A stretch of DNA of 16,674 bases from an uncultured Clostridia bacterium (GCA_947629805.1 CANRFE010000014.1:1-16674); one strand, 5' to 3'. Shown: positions 1 through 7,008, counted from the first letter of the stretch. Notes: generated from the sequence alone by a model not told the origin. Program-made: numbers and translations.

Positions 1-79
1 AAGTATTAATAAAATTAGGTGGTACCACGAAAATAAAAGCAATTCGTCCTATAAAATGAGGGAAAGAATTGCTTTTTTT
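1..79 (+). promoter_or_regulatory. 3' end of a T-box riboswitch (antiterminator/terminator) controlling pheST
   Basis: The conserved T-box sequence AGGTGGTACCACG lies at 17-29. In the antiterminator, AGG (17-19) can pair with CCT (48-50) and ACG (27-29) with CGT (45-47), leaving the TGGTACC bulge that binds the uncharged tRNA acceptor end. In the competing terminator, an 11-bp stem pairs 35-45 with 66-76 and is followed by a T run (73-79). The two folds share bases 45-50, so they exclude each other. The specifier hairpin lies upstream of the window, so the amino acid cannot be read directly. Phenylalanine is inferred from the genes that follow. Uncharged tRNA-Phe would favour read-through into pheS. 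Confidence 0.93.
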
Positions 80-106
80 GATAGAAAAAAGAAAGGAAAG
101 GAAAAC

Positions 107-1141
107 ATGAAAGAACAAATTGAGCAAATTAGACAAAATGCAATGAAGGAAATGGAAAGCGTACAGGATGAAAAACAATTAAATGACATTAGGGTAAAAT
201 ACTTAGGAAAAAAAGGAGAACTAACAGCTCTATTAAGAGGAATGGGAGCCCTAACAGCAGAAGAAAGACCAATGATAGGAAGTCTTGTCAATCAAGTGCG
301 TGATGAATTAGAAAAGAAAATTGCGCAAAAAGAAGAAGATTATAAAAAAGAAGAACTAAAAAGAAAGTTAGAAACCGAAAAAATTGATATTACTCTTCCT
401 GCTACAAAAGTAAAAAGAGGAAGTAAGCATCCATTAAATAGAATTATAGAAGAAGTAGAAGATTTATTTGTATCCATGGGATATGATGTAGTAGATGGAC
501 CAGAATTAGAAACAGATGAATATTGTTTTGAAAGATTAAACTTGCCACAAGGACATCCAGCAAGAGATATGCAAGATAGCTTCTATGTAACACCAGAGTA
601 TTTACTTCGTACGCAAACTTCTGCCGTACAAGCAAGAGTGATGATGGCAAATGAAGAAAAGTCACCAATTCGTGTCATTTGCCCAGGAAAAGTGTATAGA
701 AGAGACGACGATGCAACACACTCTCATCAATTTGCACAAGTAGAAGGGCTAGTAATAGACAAAAATATTTCTTTAGCAGATTTAAAAGGAACTTTAGAAA
801 TTTTTATGAAAAGAATGTTGGGGCAAAATACAGAATTAAGGTTTAGACCAAGTTATTTCCCATTTACCGAACCATCTTATGAAGTAGATGTTACTTGTTT
901 CAAATGCCAAGGAAAAGGTTGTAACTTGTGTAAGCAAACGGGGTGGATAGAACTATTGGGTTCTGGCATAGTACATCCAAACGTATTAAAAATGAATGGT
1001 TATGACCCAGAAAAATACACAGGATTTGCCTTTGGAACAGGATTGGATCGTTTAGCTATGTTTAAATATGGAATTACCGATATTCGTTTATTATACCAAA
1101 ATGATGTAAGATTTTTAAACGAATTTGACCGTATAGATTAA
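107..1141 (+). CDS. pheS: phenylalanine--tRNA ligase alpha subunit
   Basis: Catalytic alpha subunit of the cytoplasmic alpha2beta2 phenylalanyl-tRNA synthetase, which charges tRNA-Phe using ATP. The protein is 344 residues, the usual size. An N-terminal coiled-coil-like arm covers about residues 1-95 and contains the KYLGKKGELT signature. The class II core follows, with LPQGHPARD at 146-154, LLRTQTSAVQ near 166-175, the Phe-pocket stretch SYFPFTEPSYE at 249-259 and motif 3 GTGLDRLAM at 310-318. A four-cysteine cluster (C264, C267, C272, C275) in the insert ending KQTGW is common in PheS of Firmicutes. The ATG at 107 is chosen because AAAGGAAAGG precedes it and the family's N-terminus starts there. 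An in-frame ATG at 56 lies within the T-box terminator. Expression is controlled by the T-box. Confidence 0.98.
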   Translation: MKEQIEQIRQNAMKEMESVQDEKQLNDIRVKYLGKKGELTALLRGMGALTAEERPMIGSLVNQVRDELEKKIAQKEEDYKKEELKRKLETEKIDITLPATKVKRGSKHPLNRIIEEVEDLFVSMGYDVVDGPELETDEYCFERLNLPQGHPARDMQDSFYVTPEYLLRTQTSAVQARVMMANEEKSPIRVICPGKVYRRDDDATHSHQFAQVEGLVIDKNISLADLKGTLEIFMKRMLGQNTELRFRPSYFPFTEPSYEVDVTCFKCQGKGCNLCKQTGWIELLGSGIVHPNVLKMNGYDPEKYTGFAFGTGLDRLAMFKYGITDIRLLYQNDVRFLNEFDRID

Positions 1142-1247
1142 ATGTCGCATTAGGGACGTTTTCTAAAGGAGTATCTGTCCCTTTTGCGACATTGGAAAAA
1201 TTTTTGCATTGCAAATGTCCCTTTGGAAAACGTCCCCAAAGGGACAT
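1142..1247. repeat. REP/MITE-like structured element between pheS and pheT
   Basis: This insert of about 106 bp is built from inverted repeats. Hairpin 1 pairs AATGTCGCA (1141-1149) with TGCGACATT (1185-1193) and, above a 2x2 T/T internal loop, AGGGAC (1152-1157) with GTCCCT (1177-1182). Hairpin 2 pairs ATGTCCCTTTGG (1215-1226) with CCAAAGGGACAT (1236-1247), a perfect 12-bp stem with a 9-nt loop. A third, mutually exclusive pairing joins 1153-1169 to 1220-1236, 17 bp with one G-U as RNA. TGTCCCTTT occurs twice as a direct repeat (1176-1184 and 1216-1224). Neither hairpin has a T run after it, so they do not look like intrinsic terminators. There is no ORF or transposase inside. The base content (GTCCC/GGGAC blocks) contrasts with the A-rich flanking genes. 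Calling it a mobile repeat is inference, since no second copy is in the window. Confidence 0.7.
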
Positions 1248-1262
1248 AGAAAGGAAAATAAT

Positions 1263-3629
1263 ATGAAATTAAGTACAAATTTTGTAAAAGACTATGTAGA
1301 TATAGATGTAGACTTAAAAACTTTAGCAGAAGATATGACAAATGTGGGAAATGAATACGATTCTGCAGAAAAGCTAATTAATGCTACTAATTTAGTAATA
1401 GGAGAAGTATTGGAATGTGAAATGCATCCAGATTCTGACCATTTACATGTTTGTAAAGTAAATGTAGGGAAGGAAGTTCTTCAAATTGTTTGTGGAGCAC
1501 CAAATGTAAGAAAAGGGCTAAAGGTTATTGTAGCACTAGCAGGTGCTACTTTGCCGGGTGGTGTTATTATAAAAAAAGGAAATATTCGTGGAGTAGAATC
1601 TAATGGTATGCTTTGTTCTATTGCAGAACTTGGTTTAGAAAGCAAATTCTTAAAGCCAGAAGATAAAGAAGGAATTCATGAATTACCACAAGAGGCAAAA
1701 GTAGGAGAAGACCCAATTAAATTTATGGAAATGGACGATGGTGTTATTGATTTCGAATTAACAGCCAATCGTGGCGATTTATTAAGTGTTTTAGGAATGG
1801 CACATGAAATTGCAGCTATTTACGACAAAAAAGTAAAAGATATGGATGTTACTTATACCGAAACGAAGGAAGATATTAATCAATCTTTTAGAGTAGTAAG
1901 AAACACAGAAAATTGTTCTATTTTCTTAGCGAAAAAAGTAGAGAATGTAACAATTTGCGAAAGTCCAACTTTCATTAAAAATAGGCTAATTGCTTCCGGC
2001 ATTCGACCAATTAACAACGTAGTGGATATTAGTAACTATGTTATGTTAGAAACAGGGCAACCTCTTCATTATTATGATGCAGACACCTTAAAAGGACTTT
2101 TAGAAGTAAGAATGGCAAAGGAAAAGGAAAAATTAACAACTTTGGATAACATAGAAAGAACTTTGTCGCAAGAAGATATTGTCATTTCCGATGGAGAAAA
2201 AGCCATTGGACTTGCAGGCGTTATGGGAGGTTTCGATACCGAAATTACCGAAAATACGAAAAATATTATTATAGAAGCGGCTATTTTTGATGCTGTAAAA
2301 ATTAGAAAAACTTCTAAGTCCATTTTAAGAAGTGAAGCAAGTACAAGATTTGAAAAAGGCTTAGATCCAAATAGAACCTACATGGCAATAGAAAGGTCTT
2401 GCCACTTATTACAAAAATATGCTGGTGCAACAATTGTAGGAGGTTTGGTAAAAGAAGATTCTACCACAAAAGAAGATACGAAAATTGAACTTACTTTTGA
2501 AAAAATTAATTTAGTATTAGGAACTATTGTACCAAAAGAAGCGGTCTTAGATGTATTTAGAAGATTAGGATTTCCTTATACCCTAAAGGGAGAAACCATT
2601 ATTGTATCGGTTCCAAAAAGAAGAATGGATATTACAATAAAAGAGGATTTAATTGAAGAAGTTGGCCGTATTTATGGGGTTAACAATATTGAGGGAAAAT
2701 TATTAGAATTACCAGCAAGAGCAGGAAATTATGATAAGCAAACAAGAAATATTAGAAATAAAATGGTCGATTTAGGCTTAAATGAAACATTAACTTATAT
2801 TTTGGTAAATGAGAAAGAAGCAAAAGACTTTACCAAAGATGAGACGGAAATTATTAAATTATTAGACCCTATGACAGAAGAAAGAAATACCCTAAGACAT
2901 TCTATTCTTCCTTCTTTGTTGAAAGTATATGAATATAATAAGGCACGTAATAATAAAGATGTTTCTATTTTTGAGATTGCGAAAACCTTTTATAAAAAGA
3001 AAGAAGAATATGGCGAAGAAAAGAAAATTGCATGTTTAATGACAGGAGATTTTTACTTGGGGGTAGATAACAAAAAAACAGTGGATTTCTACATCATAAA
3101 AGGAATTGTAGAAGAATTGTTAGACTACTTAGGTTATGCAAATCGTTATAGTTTTGTTGCAAATAATACTATTCCGGATGCTTTTCATCCAGGGCAATCT
3201 GCTGCTATATCCGTTAATAACGATATAGTAGGTTACCTAGGAAGGGTACACCCTGAAAAATGCAAACAGCCTGTTTATGTAATGGAAATTAACTTAGAAA
3301 AACTACTAAGCAAAAAAGTAGGAAAAATGAAATATAAAGAAATATCAAAATATCCAAGTGTAAAGAAAGATTTAGCAGTAGTAGCAGACAAAAATGTAAC
3401 CGCAGGAGAAATTGCAAGTTACATTAAGAAAGCAGCAGGCTCGCTTTTAAGTACAAGTACTGTATTTGATGTTTATACAGGAGCAGGTTTAGAAAAAAAT
3501 CAAAGAAGTATTGCTTATTCTCTAGAATTTTCTGCAAATGATAGAACTCTAACGGATGAAGAAATTAACCAAATTCTAGAAAAAATTATAGGAAACTTAG
3601 AAAAACAAGGAATGGTAATTCGAAAATAA
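1263..3629 (+). CDS. pheT: phenylalanine--tRNA ligase beta subunit
   Basis: Beta subunit of phenylalanyl-tRNA synthetase. It binds tRNA and edits mischarged Tyr-tRNA-Phe. The product is 788 residues, normal for bacterial PheT. Domains in order are the EMAP-II-like tRNA-binding domain (about 40-150, with HPDSDHLHVCKVNVG), the B3/B4 editing domain (about 210-385, including RPINNVVDISNYVM and SEASTRFEKGLD), B5 (about 400-475), the catalytic-like core (about 480-690), and the C-terminal anticodon-binding FDX-ACB domain (about 694-788, with KYPSVKKDLAVV). The start at ATG 1263 is preceded by AGAAAGGA. The frame stays open upstream to an ATG at 1209, but that would translate part of the repeat element and add 18 unrelated residues. 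It is co-transcribed with pheS despite the 121-bp gap. Confidence 0.98.
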   Translation: MKLSTNFVKDYVDIDVDLKTLAEDMTNVGNEYDSAEKLINATNLVIGEVLECEMHPDSDHLHVCKVNVGKEVLQIVCGAPNVRKGLKVIVALAGATLPGGVIIKKGNIRGVESNGMLCSIAELGLESKFLKPEDKEGIHELPQEAKVGEDPIKFMEMDDGVIDFELTANRGDLLSVLGMAHEIAAIYDKKVKDMDVTYTETKEDINQSFRVVRNTENCSIFLAKKVENVTICESPTFIKNRLIASGIRPINNVVDISNYVMLETGQPLHYYDADTLKGLLEVRMAKEKEKLTTLDNIERTLSQEDIVISDGEKAIGLAGVMGGFDTEITENTKNIIIEAAIFDAVKIRKTSKSILRSEASTRFEKGLDPNRTYMAIERSCHLLQKYAGATIVGGLVKEDSTTKEDTKIELTFEKINLVLGTIVPKEAVLDVFRRLGFPYTLKGETIIVSVPKRRMDITIKEDLIEEVGRIYGVNNIEGKLLELPARAGNYDKQTRNIRNKMVDLGLNETLTYILVNEKEAKDFTKDETEIIKLLDPMTEERNTLRHSILPSLLKVYEYNKARNNKDVSIFEIAKTFYKKKEEYGEEKKIACLMTGDFYLGVDNKKTVDFYIIKGIVEELLDYLGYANRYSFVANNTIPDAFHPGQSAAISVNNDIVGYLGRVHPEKCKQPVYVMEINLEKLLSKKVGKMKYKEISKYPSVKKDLAVVADKNVTAGEIASYIKKAAGSLLSTSTVFDVYTGAGLEKNQRSIAYSLEFSANDRTLTDEEINQILEKIIGNLEKQGMVIRK

Positions 3630-3637
3630 AAAAATAG

Positions 3638-3666
3638 TTGCTCTTTTTTTCCTTTTGTGATACTAT
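3638..3666 (+). promoter_or_regulatory. sigma-A promoter of the flavin reductase-rrf2 operon
   Basis: A -35 TTGCTC (3638-3643) and a -10 TACTAT (3661-3666) are separated by 17 bp. The TGA just before the -10 gives an extended -10 element (TGN). It starts 8 bp after the pheT stop. The -10 lies in the spacer of an inverted repeat of TTTTTTCCTTTT type (3645-3656 with 3671-3682). Confidence 0.75.
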
Positions 3667-3696
3667 CTTAAAAAGGAAAAAAGGAGGAATTAAAAA

Positions 3697-4266
3697 ATGA
3701 AAAAAGATTTAGGAGTAAAACCTTATTTGTTTCCAATGCCAACACTTATGATTGCAACTTATGGAGAAGAAGAACAAGTAGATGTTATGATGATGGCTTG
3801 GGGAGGAATTTGTGACAGCAATATGGTAGAATTAAATATAAATGAAGACCATAAAACAACAAAAAACTTGAAAAAAAGAGGAGCGTTTACTATTAGTGTT
3901 GCAGACATTGAGCATTTAGCAGAATCAGACTATTTTGGTATGGTTTCTGGAAATAGAGTAGAAAATAAATTTGAAAAAACCAATATGCATGCTATAAAAA
4001 GTGATAAAGTAGATGCCCCTATTATAGAGGAATATCCTATTACTTTAGAATGCAAAGTAGCAGCTTGTGAAAATACAATGCACGGATTTCGTGTTATTGG
4101 AGAAATTGTAAATGTAATAGCAGAAGAAAGAGTATTAACAGAAGAAGGAAAAGTAGACCCAACGAAGTTAAACGCTTTTGTTTTTGATCAATTTCAAAAT
4201 GGTTATTATGAAATTGGGCAAAAAGTTGGAACAGCATGGCAAAGTGGTAAGAAATTTATGAAATAA
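3697..4266 (+). CDS. flavin reductase-like / flavoredoxin family protein
   Basis: Product of 189 residues that matches the FMN-binding flavin-reductase-like fold (DIM6/NTAB type, including flavoredoxins of anaerobes). The typical N-terminal half is visible: a PMPTLMIATY strand (13-22), then MMMAWGGICDSN (31-42), the HKTTKNLKKRGAFTISV segment (52-68) that forms the FMN-binding barrel, and the SGNRVENKFEKT stretch (84-95). Such proteins bind FMN and use NAD(P)H or partner redox proteins, but the real substrate cannot be told from sequence. AAGGAGG (3681-3687) gives a strong ribosome binding site for ATG 3697. An Rrf2 regulator gene follows 14 bp downstream in the same operon, suggesting redox or Fe-S linked control. 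Confidence 0.85.
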   Translation: MKKDLGVKPYLFPMPTLMIATYGEEEQVDVMMMAWGGICDSNMVELNINEDHKTTKNLKKRGAFTISVADIEHLAESDYFGMVSGNRVENKFEKTNMHAIKSDKVDAPIIEEYPITLECKVAACENTMHGFRVIGEIVNVIAEERVLTEEGKVDPTKLNAFVFDQFQNGYYEIGQKVGTAWQSGKKFMK

Positions 4267-4280
4267 AAGGGGAAAGCAAA

Positions 4281-4679
4281 ATGAAAATATCAACAAAAGG
4301 AAGATATGCTTTAAGAGTCATGCTTGATTTAGCAGTAAATAGTAAGGGCAATTTTGTATCCTTAAAAGATATTGCAACAAGACAAGAAATTTCTAATAAA
4401 TATTTGGAGCAAATTATAGCGATGTTAAATAAGGCGGGTTACTTAAAAACAGCAAGAGGAAATAACGGTGGCTATCAATTGGCAAAAGAACCAAAAGACT
4501 ATATAGTAGGAGACATTTTAAGAGCAACCGAAGGAGATTTAATACCAGTCTATTGCCTAGCAGAAGAGGGAGAATGCAAAAGAAAAGAAAATTGTAAAAC
4601 ATACAATTTTTGGAAAGGCTTGGATTGTGTTATTCAAGAATATGTAAATAGCAAAACATTAGAAGATTTAATGCAATAA
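4281..4679 (+). CDS. iscR: Rrf2-family transcriptional regulator, IscR-like
   Basis: Rrf2-family DNA-binding regulator of 132 residues. The N-terminus MKISTKGRYALRVMLDLA and the winged helix (about 25-68, with SNKYLEQII as recognition helix and the GGYQLAKEP wing) are diagnostic. Three cysteines, C92, C99 and C105 (spacing C-x6-C-x5-C), sit where E. coli IscR carries its [2Fe-2S] ligands (C92, C98, C104), so this is likely an Fe-S sensing member rather than a cluster-free CymR type. A fourth Cys is C116. The gene lies just upstream of iscS-iscU, which supports the IscR reading. It has its own upstream promoter shared with the flavin reductase gene and ends in a terminator, so it is not directly co-transcribed with iscS. 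It probably binds the paired palindromes at 4769-4823. The gene symbol is by homology and context. Confidence 0.87.
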   Translation: MKISTKGRYALRVMLDLAVNSKGNFVSLKDIATRQEISNKYLEQIIAMLNKAGYLKTARGNNGGYQLAKEPKDYIVGDILRATEGDLIPVYCLAEEGECKRKENCKTYNFWKGLDCVIQEYVNSKTLEDLMQ

Positions 4680-4710
4680 GGGAAACCTTTTAAGGGTATC
4701 CCTTTTTATT
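4678..4710 (+). terminator. intrinsic terminator after the rrf2 gene
   Basis: AAGGGAAACC (4678-4687) pairs with GGTATCCCTT (4695-4704) with one mismatch and a 7-nt loop. A T-rich tract follows (4703-4707 and on). It overlaps the stop codon and separates the regulator from iscS. Confidence 0.8.
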
Positions 4711-4768
4711 TTTGAAAAAAATTAACTCTTTTTAAGAAAATTGAAAGACATTTCCTAAAATTTTTTTA

Positions 4769-4789
4769 TTCCTATTGACTTAATAGGAA
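4769..4789. promoter_or_regulatory. palindromic operator 1 over the iscS -35 box
   Basis: The 8-bp arms TTCCTATT (4769-4776) and AATAGGAA (4782-4789) are perfect, with a 5-bp spacer. The palindrome covers the -35 hexamer. Its sequence is shared with operator 2 at 4803-4823. It is probably a binding site for the Rrf2/IscR-like protein encoded just upstream; this is inferred from position. Confidence 0.7.
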
Positions 4790-4803
4790 AACCATGCTAT
4801 AAT
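4775..4803 (+). promoter_or_regulatory. sigma-A promoter of iscS-iscU
   Basis: TTGACT (4775-4780), a 17-bp spacer and a consensus TATAAT (4798-4803) with extended TGC before it (4795-4797). By sequence this is the strongest promoter in the window, which fits a promoter kept in check by a repressor. Confidence 0.92.
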
Positions 4804-4823
4804 TCCTAGTAAAATACTAGGAA
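4803..4823. promoter_or_regulatory. palindromic operator 2 over the iscS transcription start
   Basis: The arms TTCCTAGT (4803-4810) and ACTAGGAA (4816-4823) are perfect, with a 5-bp spacer. The centre is 34 bp, about three helical turns, from that of operator 1. It overlaps the end of the -10 and the expected start of transcription, a classic place for repression. The right arm runs into the ribosome binding site GGAG (4825-4828). Confidence 0.7.
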
Positions 4824-4838
4824 AGGAGAACAGCTAAA

Positions 4839-6044
4839 TTGGATATGGTGTATTTAGACAATAGTGCTACTACTAAAACGGACGAAAAAGTGGTAAAAGA
4901 AATGTTACCCTATTTATCAGAAAATTATGGAAATCCATCTTCTATTTATAAAATAGGAAGAGAGAATCGAAAGGCAATAGAAGAGGCAAGACAAAAAGTA
5001 GCAAATGCACTAAATTGTGAAGAAAATGAAATTTATTTTACAGCAGGAGGAAGCGAAAGTAATAATACCGTTATTCGAGGAATTGCTTATGCTTATAAAG
5101 AAAAAGGAAATCATATTATTACTTCCAAAATAGAACATCCAGCGGTACTAGAAACTTGTAAACAATTAGAAAAGGAAGGATTTGATGTAACTTATTTAGG
5201 AGTAGATGAAAATGGTTTTATTCGTTTAGAAGAATTGGAAAAGGCAATCAAAGAAACTACAATACTGATTAGTATTATGTTTGCCAACAATGAAATTGGA
5301 ACGATAGAACCCATAAAAGAAATTGGTGAAATTGCAAAAAAACACAAGGTATTCTTCCATACCGATGCTGTGCAAGCGGTAGGAAGCCTTAGAATAGATG
5401 TAAAAGATTTGGGAATCGATAGTCTTTCTTTATCTGCTCATAAATTTTATGGACCAAAAGGAGTAGGAGCATTTTATATAAGAAAGGGAGTAAAATTCGA
5501 TAAATTCATTCAGGGTGGACATCAGGAGAAAAATAAAAGAGCAGGAACGGAAAATGTAGCAGGAATTGTAGGTTTGGGAAAGGCTATAGAACTTGCTTAT
5601 GAAGACTTCGATAAAAAAACGGAAAAAATAAAGCAATTAAGAGACTACTATGTAGAGCAAGTGGAAAAAAGAATACCTTATATTAAAATAAATGGAGATA
5701 AACAAAAAAGATTACCAGGAAATAGTAATATTTCTTTTCGTTTTATAGAAGGAGAAAGTTTACTTTTAAACTTAGACTTAAAGGGCATTTGTGCATCTTC
5801 TGGCAGTGCTTGCACTTCTGGTTCTTTAGACCCATCTCATGTACTGCTTGCTATTGGTCTTCCACATGAAATTGCACATGGTTCTTTAAGAATTTCTATT
5901 GGAAAAAGGAATACCAAAGAAGAAATCGATTATGTAATAGAAAATTTGGTAGAAATAGTGGAGAGATTAAGAAATATGTCACCCTTATGGGAAGAATTTA
6001 TAGAGGAGGAGCACAAAAAAGAATGGAATATTCAGAAAAAGTAG
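4839..6044 (+). CDS. iscS: cysteine desulfurase (IscS/NifS type)
   Basis: PLP enzyme of 401 residues that removes sulfur from L-cysteine as a persulfide, giving alanine and supplying IscU. Visible features are the N-terminal YLDNSATT, GNPSS (31-35), the TAGGSESNN cofactor loop (68-76), His100, Asp176 in HTDAVQA, the PLP lysine K202 in SAHKFYGPKG, and the persulfide cysteine C325 in SSGSACTSGSLDPSH. The long mobile loop around C325 marks a group I (IscS/NifS) enzyme rather than SufS. The start is TTG at 4839, 10 nt after GGAG. An ATG at 4845 would remove two residues but sits 16 nt from the ribosome binding site. The gene ends in TAG and overlaps iscU by 22 bp, indicating translational coupling. 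Its C-terminal tail (about 380-401) is charged and variable. Confidence 0.96.
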   Translation: MDMVYLDNSATTKTDEKVVKEMLPYLSENYGNPSSIYKIGRENRKAIEEARQKVANALNCEENEIYFTAGGSESNNTVIRGIAYAYKEKGNHIITSKIEHPAVLETCKQLEKEGFDVTYLGVDENGFIRLEELEKAIKETTILISIMFANNEIGTIEPIKEIGEIAKKHKVFFHTDAVQAVGSLRIDVKDLGIDSLSLSAHKFYGPKGVGAFYIRKGVKFDKFIQGGHQEKNKRAGTENVAGIVGLGKAIELAYEDFDKKTEKIKQLRDYYVEQVEKRIPYIKINGDKQKRLPGNSNISFRFIEGESLLLNLDLKGICASSGSACTSGSLDPSHVLLAIGLPHEIAHGSLRISIGKRNTKEEIDYVIENLVEIVERLRNMSPLWEEFIEEEHKKEWNIQKK

Positions 6045-6463
6045 TAGAACATTATACAAACCCTAGAAATGTGGGAAAAATAGAAAATGCCTCTGGAATA
6101 GGAGAAGTGGGAAACCCTGTTTGCGGAGATATTATGAAAATGTTTATTAAGGTAGAAAATAATCGAATTGTAGACGTGAAGTTTAAAACTTTTGGATGTG
6201 GTGCAGCTATTGCAACAAGTAGTATTTCGACAGAAATGATAAAAGGAAAAACATTAGAAGAAGCGTTAGCCTTAAAGAATACCGATGTAGTAAATTCTTT
6301 GGGTGGTTTACCACCAATCAAATTACATTGTTCTGTATTAGCTGAAGAAGCAATTCATGAAGCAATTGCAGATTATTATCGCAAAGAAGGAAAATTAACA
6401 GAGGAAGAAATTAAAGAAAAATGTAGCTTAAAAAAGCATTCTTGCGAGCATTGTAAAGAATAA
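6023..6463 (+). CDS. iscU: iron-sulfur cluster assembly scaffold IscU
   Basis: Scaffold on which [2Fe-2S]/[4Fe-4S] clusters are built from IscS-derived sulfur. The 146-residue protein has the three ligand cysteines C34 (NPVCGD, with the labilising D36), C59 (TFGCGAA) and C103 (LHCSVLAEEA), plus LPPIK at 97-100 and around it, the segment that corresponds to the HscA-binding motif of enterobacterial IscU. The C-terminus is longer than the core and carries three more cysteines, C134, C141 and C144, the last two as CEHC. ATG 6023 is chosen because GAGGAGGA lies 12 nt upstream and the family begins with MEYSEKVVEHYTNP. A longer frame from 5987 is inside iscS. No iscA, hscA, hscB or fdx follows, so this is the reduced clostridial form of the ISC system. 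Confidence 0.96.
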   Translation: MEYSEKVVEHYTNPRNVGKIENASGIGEVGNPVCGDIMKMFIKVENNRIVDVKFKTFGCGAAIATSSISTEMIKGKTLEEALALKNTDVVNSLGGLPPIKLHCSVLAEEAIHEAIADYYRKEGKLTEEEIKEKCSLKKHSCEHCKE

Positions 6464-6473
6464 GAAAAATTCC

Positions 6474-6502
6474 TTGCTTTTCACAATTAAGTATGATATA
6501 TT
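6474..6502 (+). promoter_or_regulatory. sigma-A promoter of the DUF4358/MBOAT cluster
   Basis: TTGCTT (6474-6479), a 17-bp spacer and TATATT (6497-6502), preceded by an extended -10 TGA (6494-6496). It lies in the 71-bp gap after iscU. GGGAGG (6521-6526) follows as the ribosome binding site. Confidence 0.72.
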
Positions 6503-6534
6503 GCAAATAGAAAAAGAAAAGGGAGGAAAAACAA

Positions 6535-7008
6535 ATGAACAAAAAAGTAGGAATCTTTATTGGAATTCTTGCAATTATTCTAATTCTTGCTATTGCAGTA
6601 TGGTTTTATTCTTCGAAAAATGGAAAAAAAGAATTCAATTTGCAAGAATTAAATACCACTATTTCAGAAAAAGAACCATTTAGCCAAATGGCTATGATGG
6701 AGGTAGATGCAGAAGTATTACAAAATTCGTATGAAATTTCCGAAGAAGAATATGAGGAGGCAATTGGAAAAATGCCTTTAATTAATGTAAATGCTAGTAT
6801 GTACTTAATTATAAAAGCAAAAGACGGAAAGGTTGATACGGTAAGAGAAAAAGTAGAAAAATATGCGCAAACACAAGAAAGAATATGGTCTACTTATTTA
6901 CCAGAACAATATGATTTAGTAAAACAAAGAAGACAAGGTGTAGTAGAAAATTATGTGTATCTTATTATAGCAGAAAATGCAGAAGAAATAGAGGCATTCC
7001 TAAAATAA
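6535..7008 (+). CDS. membrane-anchored DUF4358 domain protein
   Basis: Small protein of 157 residues with one N-terminal membrane segment (about 5-26), a lysine-rich stretch after it, and an extracellular domain that resembles DUF4358. Supporting pieces are the weakly charged MMEVDAEVLQNSYEIS strand, the SMYLIIKA strand, the helix with QTQERIWSTYLPEQYDLV and the terminal NYVYLIIAENAEEI. The function of the family is unknown. In Clostridia such proteins are often next to MBOAT and DHHW genes, as here, so a helper role in surface polymer O-acylation is a reasonable inference. There is no lipobox cysteine, so it is a signal-anchor rather than a lipoprotein. The family call is from memory of its pattern. 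Confidence 0.75.
   Translation: MNKKVGIFIGILAIILILAIAVWFYSSKNGKKEFNLQELNTTISEKEPFSQMAMMEVDAEVLQNSYEISEEEYEEAIGKMPLINVNASMYLIIKAKDGKVDTVREKVEKYAQTQERIWSTYLPEQYDLVKQRRQGVVENYVYLIIAENAEEIEAFLK

Noticed and set aside
56..106. In-frame extension of pheS to an ATG at 56
   Set aside because: It lies inside the T-box terminator hairpin and T run; the ribosome binding site and family N-terminus support ATG 107.
1141..1193. Hairpin after pheS as an intrinsic terminator
   Set aside because: The stem has no following T run (GGAAAAATTTTT comes after, with T's too far from the stem), and pheT must be expressed with pheS.
1209..1262. In-frame extension of pheT to an ATG at 1209
   Set aside because: It would translate part of the repeat element, adding residues unlike any PheT; ATG 1263 has a good ribosome binding site.
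6474..6683. Small + strand frame of 69 codons overlapping the DUF4358 gene
   Set aside because: It covers a promoter and ribosome binding site and then shadows the real gene in another frame, with no recognisable domain.
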